From positions 62,001 to 126,000 of the forward strand of contig WGLL01000005.1 of the NCBI GenBank assembly GCA_016125585.1: 64,000 nt of DNA, read 5' to 3'. Each line of letters starts with the position of its first letter. The first letter of the stretch is position 1. Of the stretch, positions 1 to 8,414 are shown one piece after another. The notes beneath the pieces were generated by a model. It was given only the letters and a program-made list of their open reading frames with translations, was not told where the DNA came from and did no database searches. The translations under genes and the position numbers were made by a program. Origin of the DNA: Caulobacter sp. (GTDB taxonomy: Bacteria > Pseudomonadota > Alphaproteobacteria > Caulobacterales > Caulobacteraceae).

Positions 1-996
1 AAGCTCTCCGTCCTCGACCTCTGCCCCATCGTTCAGGGCGGCGACGCCGCCCAGGCCTTCGCCAACAGCGCCGATCTGGCCCGTCACGCCGAGGCGCTGG
101 GCTACGAACGCTACTGGCTGGCCGAGCATCACAACATGCAGGGCGTGGCCAGCGCCGCCACCGCCGTGGTCATCGGCCATGTGGCGGCGGCGACCAAGAC
201 CATCCGGGTCGGGGCAGGGGGGGTCATGCTGCCCAATCACGCGCCTCTGGTCATTGCCGAGCAGTTCGGCACCCTGGCGGCCCTCAATCCCGGCCGCATC
301 GATCTGGGCCTCGGACGCGCGCCGGGCACCGACCAGCTCACCGCCCACGCCCTGCGCCGCACCCTGACCGGGGATGTCGACAGCTTCCCGCGTGATGTCA
401 TGGAGCTGATCGGTTATTTCGAGCCGGACAGTCCCGAGCGCCGGGTTCGCGCCGTGCCGGGGGTCGGGCTGAGGGTGCCGATCTGGATTCTCGGCTCCAG
501 CACCTACGGCGCCCAGCTGGCGGCGGCGCTGGGCCTGCCCTACGCCTTCGCCTCCCACTTCGCGCCCGGCGAGCTGGACCACGCCCTGGCCCTGTATCGG
601 CGGCAGTTCCGGCCCTCGGAATTTCTCGACAAGCCCTACGCCATGGCCGGCTTCAACATCTTCGCCGCCGACACCGAGGCCGAGGCGCGGTTCCTGTTCA
701 GCTCGTTGCAGCAGGCCTTCGTCAATCTGCGGACCGGAAAACCCGGCCCGATGCCGCCGCCTGTGGAGGGCTTCGAGGAACGGCTCGATCCGATGGCGAA
801 GAGCCTGCTGGCCCAGGCGCTCAGCTGTTCGGCGGTCGGCGATCCGGACCAGGTCCGCGCCGGCCTGGGCGCCTTCATCGACCGCACCGGCGTCGACGAG
901 GTCATCGTCAGCGGCTCGATCTTCGACCACGCCGCCCGCAAGCGCTCCTACGAGATCGCGGCGGAGGTTCATTCGGAACTGGCGAAGGCGGCGTAG
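1..996 (+). CDS. LLM-class flavin-dependent oxidoreductase (5' end outside window)
   Basis: The reading frame is open from base 1, so the N-terminus is cut by the window edge; only a few residues are probably missing, because the visible start ([10 protein letters not shown]) is where this family's first beta strand lies. The protein is a bacterial luciferase-like monooxygenase: the EHHNM segment early in the barrel, the [15 protein letters not shown] stretch and the DLGLGRAPG motif are typical of the MsnO8-type subgroup. Such enzymes use reduced flavin and O2; the substrate cannot be read from sequence. It ends at TAG 994-996 and is followed by a palindromic repeat pair rather than a co-directional gene. 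Confidence 0.88.
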   Translation, partial: KLSVLDLCPIVQGGDAAQAFANSADLARHAEALGYERYWLAEHHNMQGVASAATAVVIGHVAAATKTIRVGAGGVMLPNHAPLVIAEQFGTLAALNPGRIDLGLGRAPGTDQLTAHALRRTLTGDVDSFPRDVMELIGYFEPDSPERRVRAVPGVGLRVPIWILGSSTYGAQLAAALGLPYAFASHFAPGELDHALALYRRQFRPSEFLDKPYAMAGFNIFAADTEAEARFLFSSLQQAFVNLRTGKPGPMPPPVEGFEERLDPMAKSLLAQALSCSAVGDPDQVRAGLGAFIDRTGVDEVIVSGSIFDHAARKRSYEIAAEVHSELAKAA

Positions 997-1005
997 CGAG
1001 ATGCG

Positions 1006-1210
1006 CCTCCCTTCCCACTGGAGGGGGGAAGGGCCGGGGATGGGGGTGGAGGACTTTCCGCCAGGCTGTCCTTCGAGTGTTCATTTGCTGATGTGAGTGA
1101 CGAGTTGACCGTCTGCAGGCGGTTTGAAGCGTGGCCCGTGACCAGGCGCCGCGCTTGCCTCAACCGCCGCCACCCCCATCCCCAACCCTTCCCCCCACCA
1201 GGGGGAAGGG
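1006..1210. repeat. Inverted pair of GC-rich intergenic repeats (family A)
   Basis: Two copies of a unit of roughly 45 bp face each other. The left copy reads cttcccactggaggggggaa followed by a GGGGATGGGGGTGGAGG end; the right copy at about 1165-1210 is its reverse complement (CACCCCCATCCCC, then a CCAGGGGGAAGGG end). Each unit is itself palindromic (CTTCCC...GGGAAGGG). The same arrangement recurs at 55247-55410 and, as a variant, at 61220-61381. It lies between convergent genes, and a strong hairpin here could slow transcription from both sides. This resembles REP/BIME-type elements; no transposase is nearby. Confidence 0.75.
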
Positions 1211-1225
1211 AGCTTTCAGAGGATC

Positions 1226-1705
1226 CTAAACCCGCGCCAATCCCTCAGGCGCGACGGCCCCGTCCCGCAATGGCTTCCACAGCACCCGCCTCGAATCGAC
1301 CGGGCCGGGCATGACGATCCCGGGCGCCTGCACGAAACTCACCCGGCCGAAGTATGGCGCGTCGCCGACCAGGAAGACGCTGTCCCAGCCGGCCTTCGTC
1401 GCCGCGGCGCAGGCCAGTTCGACCAGCCGCTGGCCGACCCCGTGCTTGCGTTCCTCGGCCTCCACGGCGATGGGGCCGAGAAACACGGCGACGCCGTCGC
1501 CGACCCGGGCCGGCCACATCCGCACCGAGCCCAGCAGCGCCTCGCCGCGCCAGGCGCTGAACGACAGGGCGGGGATCAGGTCGTTGCCCTCGCGCAGGCG
1601 CTCGGCCGCCTTGGCGTAGCGGCCGGGGCCGAAGGCCCGCTCGGTCAGGGCGGCGATCAGGGGGGCGTCGGCGGGCGCCTCGGGGCGATAGAGAATGTCG
1701 GGCAT
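1226..1705 (-). CDS. GNAT family N-acetyltransferase
   Basis: A 159-aa single-domain GNAT acetyltransferase. The central strand with FLGPIAVEAEERKHGVGQRL contains the acetyl-CoA pyrophosphate-binding loop (a variant of R/Q-x-x-G-x-G/A), followed by the typical VFLVGDAPYFGRVSF segment seen in YhbS-like members. It transfers an acetyl group from acetyl-CoA to an unknown amine. It is oriented away from the MFS gene downstream of it on the other strand. No neighbour hints at a substrate. Confidence 0.85.
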   Translation of the reverse strand: MPDILYRPEAPADAPLIAALTERAFGPGRYAKAAERLREGNDLIPALSFSAWRGEALLGSVRMWPARVGDGVAVFLGPIAVEAEERKHGVGQRLVELACAAATKAGWDSVFLVGDAPYFGRVSFVQAPGIVMPGPVDSRRVLWKPLRDGAVAPEGLARV

Positions 1706-1924
1706 GGGCTCGGCGGAATCCGGGATCAGAAGGGACGGATCGTCCCGCCAGGAGCGGGAACGGCTAGCGGCGCGGGCGTGTCGCGCGGCGGGGCGTTCGT
1801 CGGAGGCGCAGCATGGCGAGCCCCTCCTTCAAGCGGCCGTTCGGAGCGCGCGACTTACGGTCGTCGCGGCCCCGCGTCAATGGCGTTGCAGCCCGGCCCG
1901 CGCCGGGCCAAGTTACCATCCCAG

Positions 1925-3175
1925 ATGAGCGAATCTCCCGACGACGACAGTTCGATGCGCGCCCTGCTGGGGCAGCGCGATTTTGTATTGTTCTGGTTCT
2001 CGCGGTGGACCGCCGTCCTCGGGGTCCAGATCCAGAGCGTCGCCCTCGGCTGGCACGTCTACGACCTCGCCCGGCGGACCATGCCGGTCAATGAGGCGGC
2101 CTTCATGGTCAGCATGATCGGCCTGGTGTCCTTCGTGCCGGTCCTGCTGCTGGCCCTGCCGGCGGGAGAGACCGCCGATCGTCACAACCGGCGCGGCATC
2201 CTGCTGTTCTGCTACGCCGCCGAGATCGCCATCGCCGGGACCCTGGCGGTCATCGCCTTCCTCAATCGCGAGACCATCCCGATCCTGCTGGGGGCGGCGG
2301 TGCTGTTCGGCGCCGCCCGGGCCTTCTTCGCCCCGGCCAACACCGCCCTTGGCCCGATGCTGGTGCCCCGCGCCCTGCTGCCCCGGGCCATCGCCTGGAA
2401 CTCCCTGGCCTGGCAGACCGCCTCGGTGATCGGCCCGGCGATCGGCGGCGTTCTGATCGCCGTCTCGCTGAGCGCGCCCTACGCCGCGTCCTTCGTGCTC
2501 TACGCCATCGCCGGCCTGTGCATCCTGCTGGTCCGCAAGAACGCCCAGCCGGAGGTGCAGCCGGGGTCCCGCTGGACCCTGATGAAACAGGGCCTGTCCT
2601 ACGTCTGGAACAACAAGATCGTCTTCGGGGCCATCTCCCTTGACCTCGCCGCCGTGATCCTCGGCGGGGCCACCGCCCTGCTGCCGGTGTTCGCCCGCGA
2701 CGTGCTGCACGTCGAGGCCTGGGGCTTCGGCATCCTGCGCGCCGCCCCGGCGGTTGGCGCCGCCAGCGTGGCCATCTATCTGGCGGCCAATCCGATCCGC
2801 GCGCGCGCCGGCCTGATCATGTTCGCCTCGGTCGCTCTGTTCGGGGCCGGCACCATCGTCTTTGGCCTGTCAAACATCTTCTGGCTGTCGGTCGTCGCCC
2901 TGGCGGTGCTCGGCGGGGCCGACATGGTCAGCGTCTATGTCCGCCAGACCCTGATCCAGCTGGCCACCCCCGACAACATGCGCGGCCGGGTCGCCACCGT
3001 CTCCTCCCTGTTCATCGGCGCGTCCAACGAACTGGGCGAGTTCGAGAGCGGGGTGGTGGCGCGGTTCCTGGGACCGGTCGGGGCGGCGGTGTTCGGCGGC
3101 ATCGGGGCCCTGGCGGTCACCGGTCTCTGGGCCTGGATGTTCCCGACCTTGAGGAAAGCCGACCGGCTGGTCTGA
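1925..3175 (+). CDS. MFS transporter (EntS-like MFS_3 group)
   Basis: About 416 aa with about twelve hydrophobic segments. The frame is open far upstream, but the ATG at 1925 (MSESPDDDSS) gives the usual start, with the first membrane helix beginning near residue 18 (FVLFWFSRWTAVLG). The loop between helices 2 and 3 carries the MFS signature-like PAGETADRHNRRGIL. The sequence resembles the drug and siderophore exporter group that includes EntS. It is a proton-driven inner-membrane exporter of unknown substrate. The region 1706-1924 is non-coding apart from overlapping spurious frames. Confidence 0.85.
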   Translation: MSESPDDDSSMRALLGQRDFVLFWFSRWTAVLGVQIQSVALGWHVYDLARRTMPVNEAAFMVSMIGLVSFVPVLLLALPAGETADRHNRRGILLFCYAAEIAIAGTLAVIAFLNRETIPILLGAAVLFGAARAFFAPANTALGPMLVPRALLPRAIAWNSLAWQTASVIGPAIGGVLIAVSLSAPYAASFVLYAIAGLCILLVRKNAQPEVQPGSRWTLMKQGLSYVWNNKIVFGAISLDLAAVILGGATALLPVFARDVLHVEAWGFGILRAAPAVGAASVAIYLAANPIRARAGLIMFASVALFGAGTIVFGLSNIFWLSVVALAVLGGADMVSVYVRQTLIQLATPDNMRGRVATVSSLFIGASNELGEFESGVVARFLGPVGAAVFGGIGALAVTGLWAWMFPTLRKADRLV

Positions 3176-3261
3176 GCCAAACCCGTCGCCGTGCCTCTTG
3201 CGTGACCCAAGGTCGCGGTCCTAGACCCTTTCCCAACATCGCAAGCGAGGAGACGCGAAAC

Positions 3262-4179
3262 ATGGGCGTACTGTCAGGCAAGGTCGTGATCGTCACCGGC
3301 GCCGCCGGCGGCATCGGCAAGGAGTGCGCCCTGCTGGCGGCCCGCGAGGGCGCCAAGGTGGTGGTCAATGATCTGGGCGGCAGCGTCGGCGGCGGCGATG
3401 AAGGCTCGGCCGGCCCCGCCCAGCAGACCGCCAACGAGATCAAGGCGGCCGGCGGCGAGGCCGTCGCCAACTCCGACAGCGTCACCAGCATGAGCGCCGT
3501 CAAGGCCATGGTCGAACAGGCCAAGGACGAGTTCGGCGGCCTGCACGCCATCATCAATCCGGCCGGCATCCTGCGCGACAAGATGTTCCACAAGATGAGC
3601 GACGAGGACTGGGACCGGGTCATCGAGGTCCACCTGCGCGGCGCCTACAACGTCTCCCGCGCCGCCGTGGAGCTGTTCCGCGACCAGCAGGAAGGCAGCT
3701 TCGTCCACTTCACCTCGACCAGCGGCCTGATCGGCAACATCGGCCAGGCCAACTACGCCGCCGCCAAGCTGGGGGTCATGGGCCTCTCGCGCATCCTGGC
3801 CATGGAAGGGGCGCTGAAGAACGTCCGCTCCAACATCATCGCCCCCTTCGCCTGGACCCGGATGATCGCCACGATTCCCGTCAAGGACGAGGCCTCGGCC
3901 CAGCGCGTCGACCGCATGAAGAACGCCATGCGCGCCGATCAGGTGGCCCAACTCGCCGTCGCCCTCGCCAGCCCCGAAGCGAAGGACGTCTCCGGCCAGA
4001 TCTTCGCCGTTCGCGGCAACGAGGTCATCCTGTTCGACCAGCCCCGGCCGATCCGCAATATGGCCAACCTCGAAGGCTGGACCCCCCGTTCCCTGCTCGA
4101 CGTCGCCCTGCCGGCGATGAAGAACAGCTTCTTCGACGCGGGCGCCAGCGCCTCGGTGTTCCCCTACGATCCAATTTAA
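3262..4179 (+). CDS. SDR family NAD(P)-dependent oxidoreductase (multifunctional-enzyme type 2-like)
   Basis: A 305-aa short-chain dehydrogenase. The start at 3262 is supported by the GCGAGGAG ribosome-binding site just upstream and by the first strand VVIVTGAAGGIGKE (TGxxxGxG nucleotide-binding loop, residues about 12-20). The catalytic Ser-Tyr-Lys is visible in HFTSTSGLIG and NYAAAKLGV. The insertion NDLGGSVGGGDEGS is typical of the 17beta-HSD4-like D-3-hydroxyacyl-CoA dehydrogenase subgroup, so a role in fatty acid or CoA-ester oxidation is likely. The thiolase that follows on the same strand supports this. Confidence 0.87.
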   Translation: MGVLSGKVVIVTGAAGGIGKECALLAAREGAKVVVNDLGGSVGGGDEGSAGPAQQTANEIKAAGGEAVANSDSVTSMSAVKAMVEQAKDEFGGLHAIINPAGILRDKMFHKMSDEDWDRVIEVHLRGAYNVSRAAVELFRDQQEGSFVHFTSTSGLIGNIGQANYAAAKLGVMGLSRILAMEGALKNVRSNIIAPFAWTRMIATIPVKDEASAQRVDRMKNAMRADQVAQLAVALASPEAKDVSGQIFAVRGNEVILFDQPRPIRNMANLEGWTPRSLLDVALPAMKNSFFDAGASASVFPYDPI

Positions 4180-4185
4180 GGGCCC

Positions 4186-4320
4186 GTCATCCCGGACGGC
4201 CCGCCGGGCCGATCCGGGACCCAGGGGCGGCGACTGCCAAGCCTGGGATGTCCGGTCATTCGAGTTTCCGCCCCCCTGGGTCCCGGCTCTCCGCGCTTCG
4301 CGCTGCGGCCGGGATGACGG
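4186..4320. repeat. Long imperfect palindrome, intergenic repeat family C
   Basis: The element begins GTCATCCCGGACGG and ends CGGCCGGGATGACGG, with internal inverted arms GGGACCCAGG / CCTGGGTCCC. A second copy of the same architecture lies at 15679-15810. It sits between the SDR and thiolase genes, 20 bp upstream of the thiolase start. If transcribed it would form a long hairpin in the intercistronic mRNA. Confidence 0.75.
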
Positions 4321-4340
4321 CCAAAGAGAGAACCATTCCC

Positions 4341-5540
4341 ATGCGCAGAGTCGCCATCGTCAGCCCCATCCGCACCGCCGTCGGCAAGTTCCAGGGCGGC
4401 CTGTCGAGCATCAGCGCCGGCGATCTCGGCGCGGTCATCATCAAGGCCCTGATGGAGCGCACCGGGCTCGACCCCGAGCGCATCGACGACGTCACCTTTA
4501 GCCAAGGCTATCCCAACGGCGAGGCCCCCTGCATCGCCCGCTGGTCGTCGCTGGCCGCCGGCCTGCCGATCTCCATCCCCGGTGTCTCCATGGATCGACG
4601 CTGCGGCAGCGGTCTGCAGGCGGTGATCGACGCGGCCATGCGCATCCAGACCGGCGCCGCCGATGTCGTCCTGGCCGGCGGCTGCGAGAGCATGAGCAAT
4701 GTTGAATACTACAGCCTCGACTTGCGCGGCGGGGCCCGCGCCGGCAGCGTCACCATGCATGACCGCCTGGCCCGCGGCCGGGTGATGAGCCAGCCGATTG
4801 AGCGTTTCGGCGTCATCAGCGGCATGATCGAGACCGCCGACAACCTGGCCCGCGACTACAACATCACCCGCGAGGAGTCCGACGCCTATGCGGTGATGAG
4901 CCACCAGCGCGCCGTCGCCGCCTGGAACGAGGGCAAGTTCGCCGACGAACTGGTCCCGGTCTCGGTCAAGCAGCGCAAGGGCGACCCGGTCATCTTCGAC
5001 CGCGACGAAGGCCCCCGCGCCGACGCCTCGATGGAGACACTGGGCAAGCTGCGGGCCATCGAGAAGGACGGCGTCGTCACCGCCGGCAACGCCAGCCAGC
5101 AGAACGACGCCGCCGCCGCCTGTCTGGTGGTCGCCGAGGACAAGCTGGAGGAACTGGGTCTGGAGCCGATGGGCTGGTTCCACAGCTGGGCCGCCGCCGG
5201 CTGCGAGCCGTCCCGCATGGGCATCGGCCCGGTGCCGGCGGTCGAGCGCCTGTTCGCCCGCAACGGCCTGTCCTGGAAGGACATCGACCTGGTCGAGCTG
5301 AACGAAGCCTTCGCGCCTCAGGTCCTGGCTGTGCTCAAGGGCTGGGGCTGGGATGACCGCGACAGGCTCAACGTCAACGGCGGCGGCATCAGCCTGGGCC
5401 ACCCCATCGGCGCCACCGGCGGCCGCATCCTCGCCAATCTGCTGCGCGAGATGCAGCGCCGCGACGCCCGCTATGGTCTCGAGACCATGTGCATCGGCGG
5501 CGGCCAGGGCATTGCTGCTGTCTTTGAGCGGGCCTCATAG
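4341..5540 (+). CDS. Acetyl-CoA C-acyltransferase (thiolase)
   Basis: A 399-aa thiolase. ATG 4341 gives MRRVAIVSPIRTAVGKFQGG, the canonical thiolase N-terminus, so the longer upstream frame, which runs through a repeat, is rejected. The nucleophilic Cys is in DRRCGSGLQAV (near residue 90), the second catalytic region is NGGGISLGHPIGATGGR (His), and the C-terminal acid/base Cys is in CIGGGQGIA. It catalyses CoA-dependent cleavage or condensation of 3-ketoacyl-CoA. It lies downstream of a multifunctional-enzyme-like SDR, suggesting a beta-oxidation-type pair separated by a repeat element. Confidence 0.92.
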   Translation: MRRVAIVSPIRTAVGKFQGGLSSISAGDLGAVIIKALMERTGLDPERIDDVTFSQGYPNGEAPCIARWSSLAAGLPISIPGVSMDRRCGSGLQAVIDAAMRIQTGAADVVLAGGCESMSNVEYYSLDLRGGARAGSVTMHDRLARGRVMSQPIERFGVISGMIETADNLARDYNITREESDAYAVMSHQRAVAAWNEGKFADELVPVSVKQRKGDPVIFDRDEGPRADASMETLGKLRAIEKDGVVTAGNASQQNDAAAACLVVAEDKLEELGLEPMGWFHSWAAAGCEPSRMGIGPVPAVERLFARNGLSWKDIDLVELNEAFAPQVLAVLKGWGWDDRDRLNVNGGGISLGHPIGATGGRILANLLREMQRRDARYGLETMCIGGGQGIAAVFERAS

Positions 5541-5597
5541 GACCCGCTCGGGGCAGCGGTGCTCGAACGCGCCTGACCGAAGGAAGGGTCTGGCGCC

Positions 5598-5891
5598 TCA
5601 GCCGCTGTTGACGGTGGTCGACAGGCTGCGGCGCTGGATGCCGTCCAGCTCTTCCTTGGCGGAGGCCGCCTGGGCGTCCCACTGGGCCTTGGTCTGGCAG
5701 ACCTTCTTGCCCGGCGTCCGCGAGCCGGGGGTCTCGACCCGGCGGCAGATGGTGCGGTTGGGGTCGAGGCGCTTGGCCTTTTCCGCCTTGGACCCCTCGA
5801 CATTGACGCCCGAGACGTCGGTGGGCTGGGCCATGGCCGAGGCCGGCAGGAGCACGACCGCGAGGGCGGCCAGGATCGCGCGCGATGTCAT
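5598..5891 (-). CDS. Small secreted protein, tandem paralogue A
   Basis: 97 aa with an N-terminal signal peptide (hydrophobic segment AILAALAVVLLPASAMA, cleavage expected after AMA). The mature part contains two cysteines in an ICRR...GKKVCQTKAQW arrangement and ends in an alpha-helical, charged tail. It closely resembles the neighbouring gene at 5916-6218: both share C-x(10-12)-GSRxPxKKVCxT, then W-x-x-QAA and ELD. I do not recognise a named family. The two genes look like a local duplication, 24 bp apart on the same strand. Confidence 0.7.
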   Translation of the reverse strand: MTSRAILAALAVVLLPASAMAQPTDVSGVNVEGSKAEKAKRLDPNRTICRRVETPGSRTPGKKVCQTKAQWDAQAASAKEELDGIQRRSLSTTVNSG

Positions 5892-5915
5892 CTCATCAAT
5901 CTCCGCTGCCGTCGA

Positions 5916-6218
5916 TCAACCGCCCGAGGCGTTCTCGATCCGGTTGTTGGTGCCGTTGCGGCGCAGAAGTTCGTCCAGTTCACCCTTGGACGCGGCCGCC
6001 TGAAGCTCCCATTCCTCCTGGGTCTTGCAGACCTTCTTGGTGGGCAGGCGGCTGCCGGTGATGACCAGGGTCTTGCAGAGCCGGCCGTCCTTGGCGCGGG
6101 TCATCTTGCCGTCGCTGCCGACGATCCCCGGCTTGTCGGTGATGGTCGAAACCTGGGCGAAGCCGGCCGCGGGGGCCAGCAGGGCCGCGGCGGCGAGCAG
6201 GGCGATGGAAGCTTTCAT
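5916..6218 (-). CDS. Small secreted protein, tandem paralogue B
   Basis: 100 aa from the ATG at 6218, chosen because it starts a clean signal peptide (MKASIALLAAAALLAPAAGFA). The mature protein carries LCKTLVITGSRLPTKKVCKT, then EEWELQAAASKGELDELLRR, matching paralogue A position by position. The paired cysteines could form an intramolecular disulfide in the periplasm. Function is unknown. It is upstream of paralogue A and probably co-transcribed with it. Confidence 0.7.
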   Translation of the reverse strand: MKASIALLAAAALLAPAAGFAQVSTITDKPGIVGSDGKMTRAKDGRLCKTLVITGSRLPTKKVCKTQEEWELQAAASKGELDELLRRNGTNNRIENASGG

Positions 6219-6326
6219 GTCTGTCCCCATTTCAGGCAGTCCGGTCAGATTGGGCGAAAACACGCCCTCTCGCAAGAGCGACCCCTGTTCGCTGGCGCCA
6301 GCCGCGCCCGGCGCCGCGCCGGTCTC

Positions 6327-7181
6327 TCAGCCGATCTTGACGCCGGGCGGCGGGGGCATGTCCTCGGGAACGAAGAAGTCGGGCATCAGCGGCCGGGTCG
6401 GGTCGACGCGGTAGTGATCGAAATCCCGAACCCCCTCGTCAAAGAGAAAGCTGTCGTCGATCAGGAACTTGCCGGTGAAGCTGGCGGCGGGTTTGCAGAA
6501 GATGGCGTGGGCGGCGTCGGCCATTATCTCGGGCGTCCGGCACATCTTCATGCCCTCGTCCCCGGCCAGGGCGAACTGGATGGCGGCGGTGGCGATACCG
6601 GTGCGGGGCCACAGGCCGTTGAAGGCGATCTTGCCCCGATATTCGTCGCTCATGCCCAGCATGCACAGGCTCATCCCGTACTTGGCCATGCTGTAGGCGA
6701 CATGTCGCCCGAACCAGTGGGGCGCCAGATCCAGCGGCGGCGACAGCGCCAGAACGTGCGGATTGGCCGCCTTCAGCAGGTGCGGGATACAGGCCTTGGA
6801 GGTCAGGAAGGTGCCCCGCGCATTGACCTGATGCATCAGGTCATACCGCTTCATGTCTGTCTGTTCGGTCCCGGTCAGCTGGATGGCCGAGGCGTTGTTG
6901 ACGCAGATGTCGATCCCCCCGAACGCCGCCACGCATTTCTCGACGCCCTCATAGACCGACGCCTCGTCCCGCACATCGACGATCAGCGGCAGGGCCTTGC
7001 CCCCGGCCGCCCCGATCGCCTCGGCCGCCGAATAGATGGTCCCCGGCAGATGCTTGTGCGGCTCGGCCGTCTTGGCGGCGATGGCCACATTGGCCCCGTC
7101 CCTGGCCGCCCGCAGCGCAATCGCCAGGCCGATGCCGCGGCTGGCGCCGGTGATGAACAGGGTTTTTCCGGCAAGGCTCAT
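6327..7181 (-). CDS. SDR family oxidoreductase (HSDL2-like)
   Basis: 284 aa starting at ATG 7181 (MSLAGKTLFITGASRGIGLA). The TGASRGIG loop binds NAD(P), NNASAIQL is the NAG-type motif, and YSMAKYG supplies the catalytic Tyr and Lys. The insertion TAEPHKHLPGTIYSAAEAI after the second strand is characteristic of hydroxysteroid dehydrogenase-like protein 2 relatives, which are linked to lipid metabolism; the actual substrate is unknown. A palindromic repeat pair separates it from the next SDR. Confidence 0.85.
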   Translation of the reverse strand: MSLAGKTLFITGASRGIGLAIALRAARDGANVAIAAKTAEPHKHLPGTIYSAAEAIGAAGGKALPLIVDVRDEASVYEGVEKCVAAFGGIDICVNNASAIQLTGTEQTDMKRYDLMHQVNARGTFLTSKACIPHLLKAANPHVLALSPPLDLAPHWFGRHVAYSMAKYGMSLCMLGMSDEYRGKIAFNGLWPRTGIATAAIQFALAGDEGMKMCRTPEIMADAAHAIFCKPAASFTGKFLIDDSFLFDEGVRDFDHYRVDPTRPLMPDFFVPEDMPPPPGVKIG

Positions 7182-7228
7182 GGGGAAATCCTCTCTAGAA
7201 CCAGTCAATCCAACGCGCGCCGCTTATG

Positions 7229-7387
7229 TCCCTTCTCCCCTTGCGGGAGAAGGTGTCGGCGAAGCCGACGGATGAAGGGTCGATAACCGCCACAACCGCC
7301 ATGGCTGTCGACCGCCTCAATCCCTGTCCGCCGGCGAGACCCCTCATCCGGCGCTCCGCGCCACCTTCTCCCGCAAGGGGAGAAGGA
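7229..7387. repeat. Inverted pair of palindromic repeats (family B)
   Basis: Left unit: CCCTTCTCCCCTTGCGGGAG followed by AAGG...GATGAAGGG. Right unit: CCCCTCATCCGGCG... then CACCTTCTCCCGCAAGGGGA, which is the reverse complement of the left. Each contains the palindrome CTTCTCCC-TTGC-GGGAGAAG. A solitary half-copy occurs at 53344-53368, inside the predicted start of the xylanase gene. It lies between two SDR genes, and a REP-like role is inferred. Confidence 0.75.
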
Positions 7388-7395
7388 AGCCGGGG

Positions 7396-8361
7396 CTAAC
7401 CCACCCCCGTCGTCTCGACGCTCATCGCCCACAGCCGTTCGGCGCTGTCGGGATCAAGCGCATGCGGCATCACCCCGGCGCGGGGGTTGTCCTTCGACCA
7501 CGGCGCGGCCTGGGCGCAGTCTTCCAGATACAGCCCGCCGATGCCTTCCAGTTCGTCGCCGACCGCCGCCCAGACGCTGGTGCTGGCGCCCTGCTCGGTG
7601 GTCTTGAAGCCGGTCACCGGCTGGTCGTTCTCGTCCAGCCAGCCCATGGCCCGCTGCTCCTCGATCGGCAGGTGGCGTTGCAAAGGCGTCATGATCCCGC
7701 CCGGCATCACCGCATTGGCCGTAACGCCCTGGTCCTTGAACCGCCTGTTGAAGCCAACGGCGAACAGGGCGTTGGCGGTCTTGGCCTGGCCGTAGGCGGC
7801 CCATTTGTCATAGTCGCCGTTCCTGAAGTGGGGGTCGTCCCAGCGGATGTCGCTGCGGACGTGGCCGATCGAGGACAGGGCCACCAGCCGCGAGGTCCTG
7901 CCGCTCGCTTTGGCGCCGGCGACCAGGGCCGGGGCCAGCAGCACCGACAGCAGGAAGTGGCCGAAATGGTTGGTGCCGATCTGCATCTCCAGCCCGTCCT
8001 TGGTGTGATCGAGCGGACAGGCCATGACGGCGGCGTTGTTGATCAGGATGTTCAGGGGCCGCGTCCCCCACCGCTCGCCAAAGGCGCGGATCGAGGCGAA
8101 GTCGGACAGGTCCAGCATCTCGAAGCTCAACCTTCCCTTCGCCGTCTTTTCGATGTCGGCGATGGCGGCGGCGGCCAGGTCCGGCTTGCGGGCGGCGATG
8201 ACCACATCGGCGCCCGCCTCGGCCAGGGCCCGCGCCGTCTCCACCCCGATGCCGGTCGCCGCGCCGGTGACGATGGCGGTCAGGCCGGAAAGGTCCTTGC
8301 CGGCGACCACCTCGCGGGCGGTGCTGTAGCGTTCGAACTTCGAGGTGATGCGGTCGGTCAT
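7396..8361 (-). CDS. SDR family oxidoreductase (retinol dehydrogenase/WW-domain-like group)
   Basis: 321 aa from ATG 8361 (MTDRITSKFERYSTAREV); the open frame extends further upstream, but without family similarity. The cofactor loop is AIVTGAATGIGVETARAL, NNAAVMACPL is the structural motif, and the catalytic Tyr-Lys pair is in the YGQAKTANALF segment. This is the pattern of light-dependent protochlorophyllide- or retinol-dehydrogenase-like SDRs. It oxidises or reduces an unknown alcohol/ketone. It precedes the enoyl-CoA hydratase gene region in a run of lipid-type genes on the minus strand. Confidence 0.84.
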   Translation of the reverse strand: MTDRITSKFERYSTAREVVAGKDLSGLTAIVTGAATGIGVETARALAEAGADVVIAARKPDLAAAAIADIEKTAKGRLSFEMLDLSDFASIRAFGERWGTRPLNILINNAAVMACPLDHTKDGLEMQIGTNHFGHFLLSVLLAPALVAGAKASGRTSRLVALSSIGHVRSDIRWDDPHFRNGDYDKWAAYGQAKTANALFAVGFNRRFKDQGVTANAVMPGGIMTPLQRHLPIEEQRAMGWLDENDQPVTGFKTTEQGASTSVWAAVGDELEGIGGLYLEDCAQAAPWSKDNPRAGVMPHALDPDSAERLWAMSVETTGVG

Positions 8362-8414
8362 GGCGGCGTTTCCCTTTTTCGTTGCCGCCACTCTGGCCCG
8401 ACCGCCCGTGTCTG

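Noticed and set aside
1442-1924. N-terminal extension of the MFS frame upstream of 1925
   Set aside because: The translated residues are low-complexity Gly/Ala/Arg typical of antisense to the GNAT gene, with no family similarity; the ATG at 1925 fits the usual transporter start.
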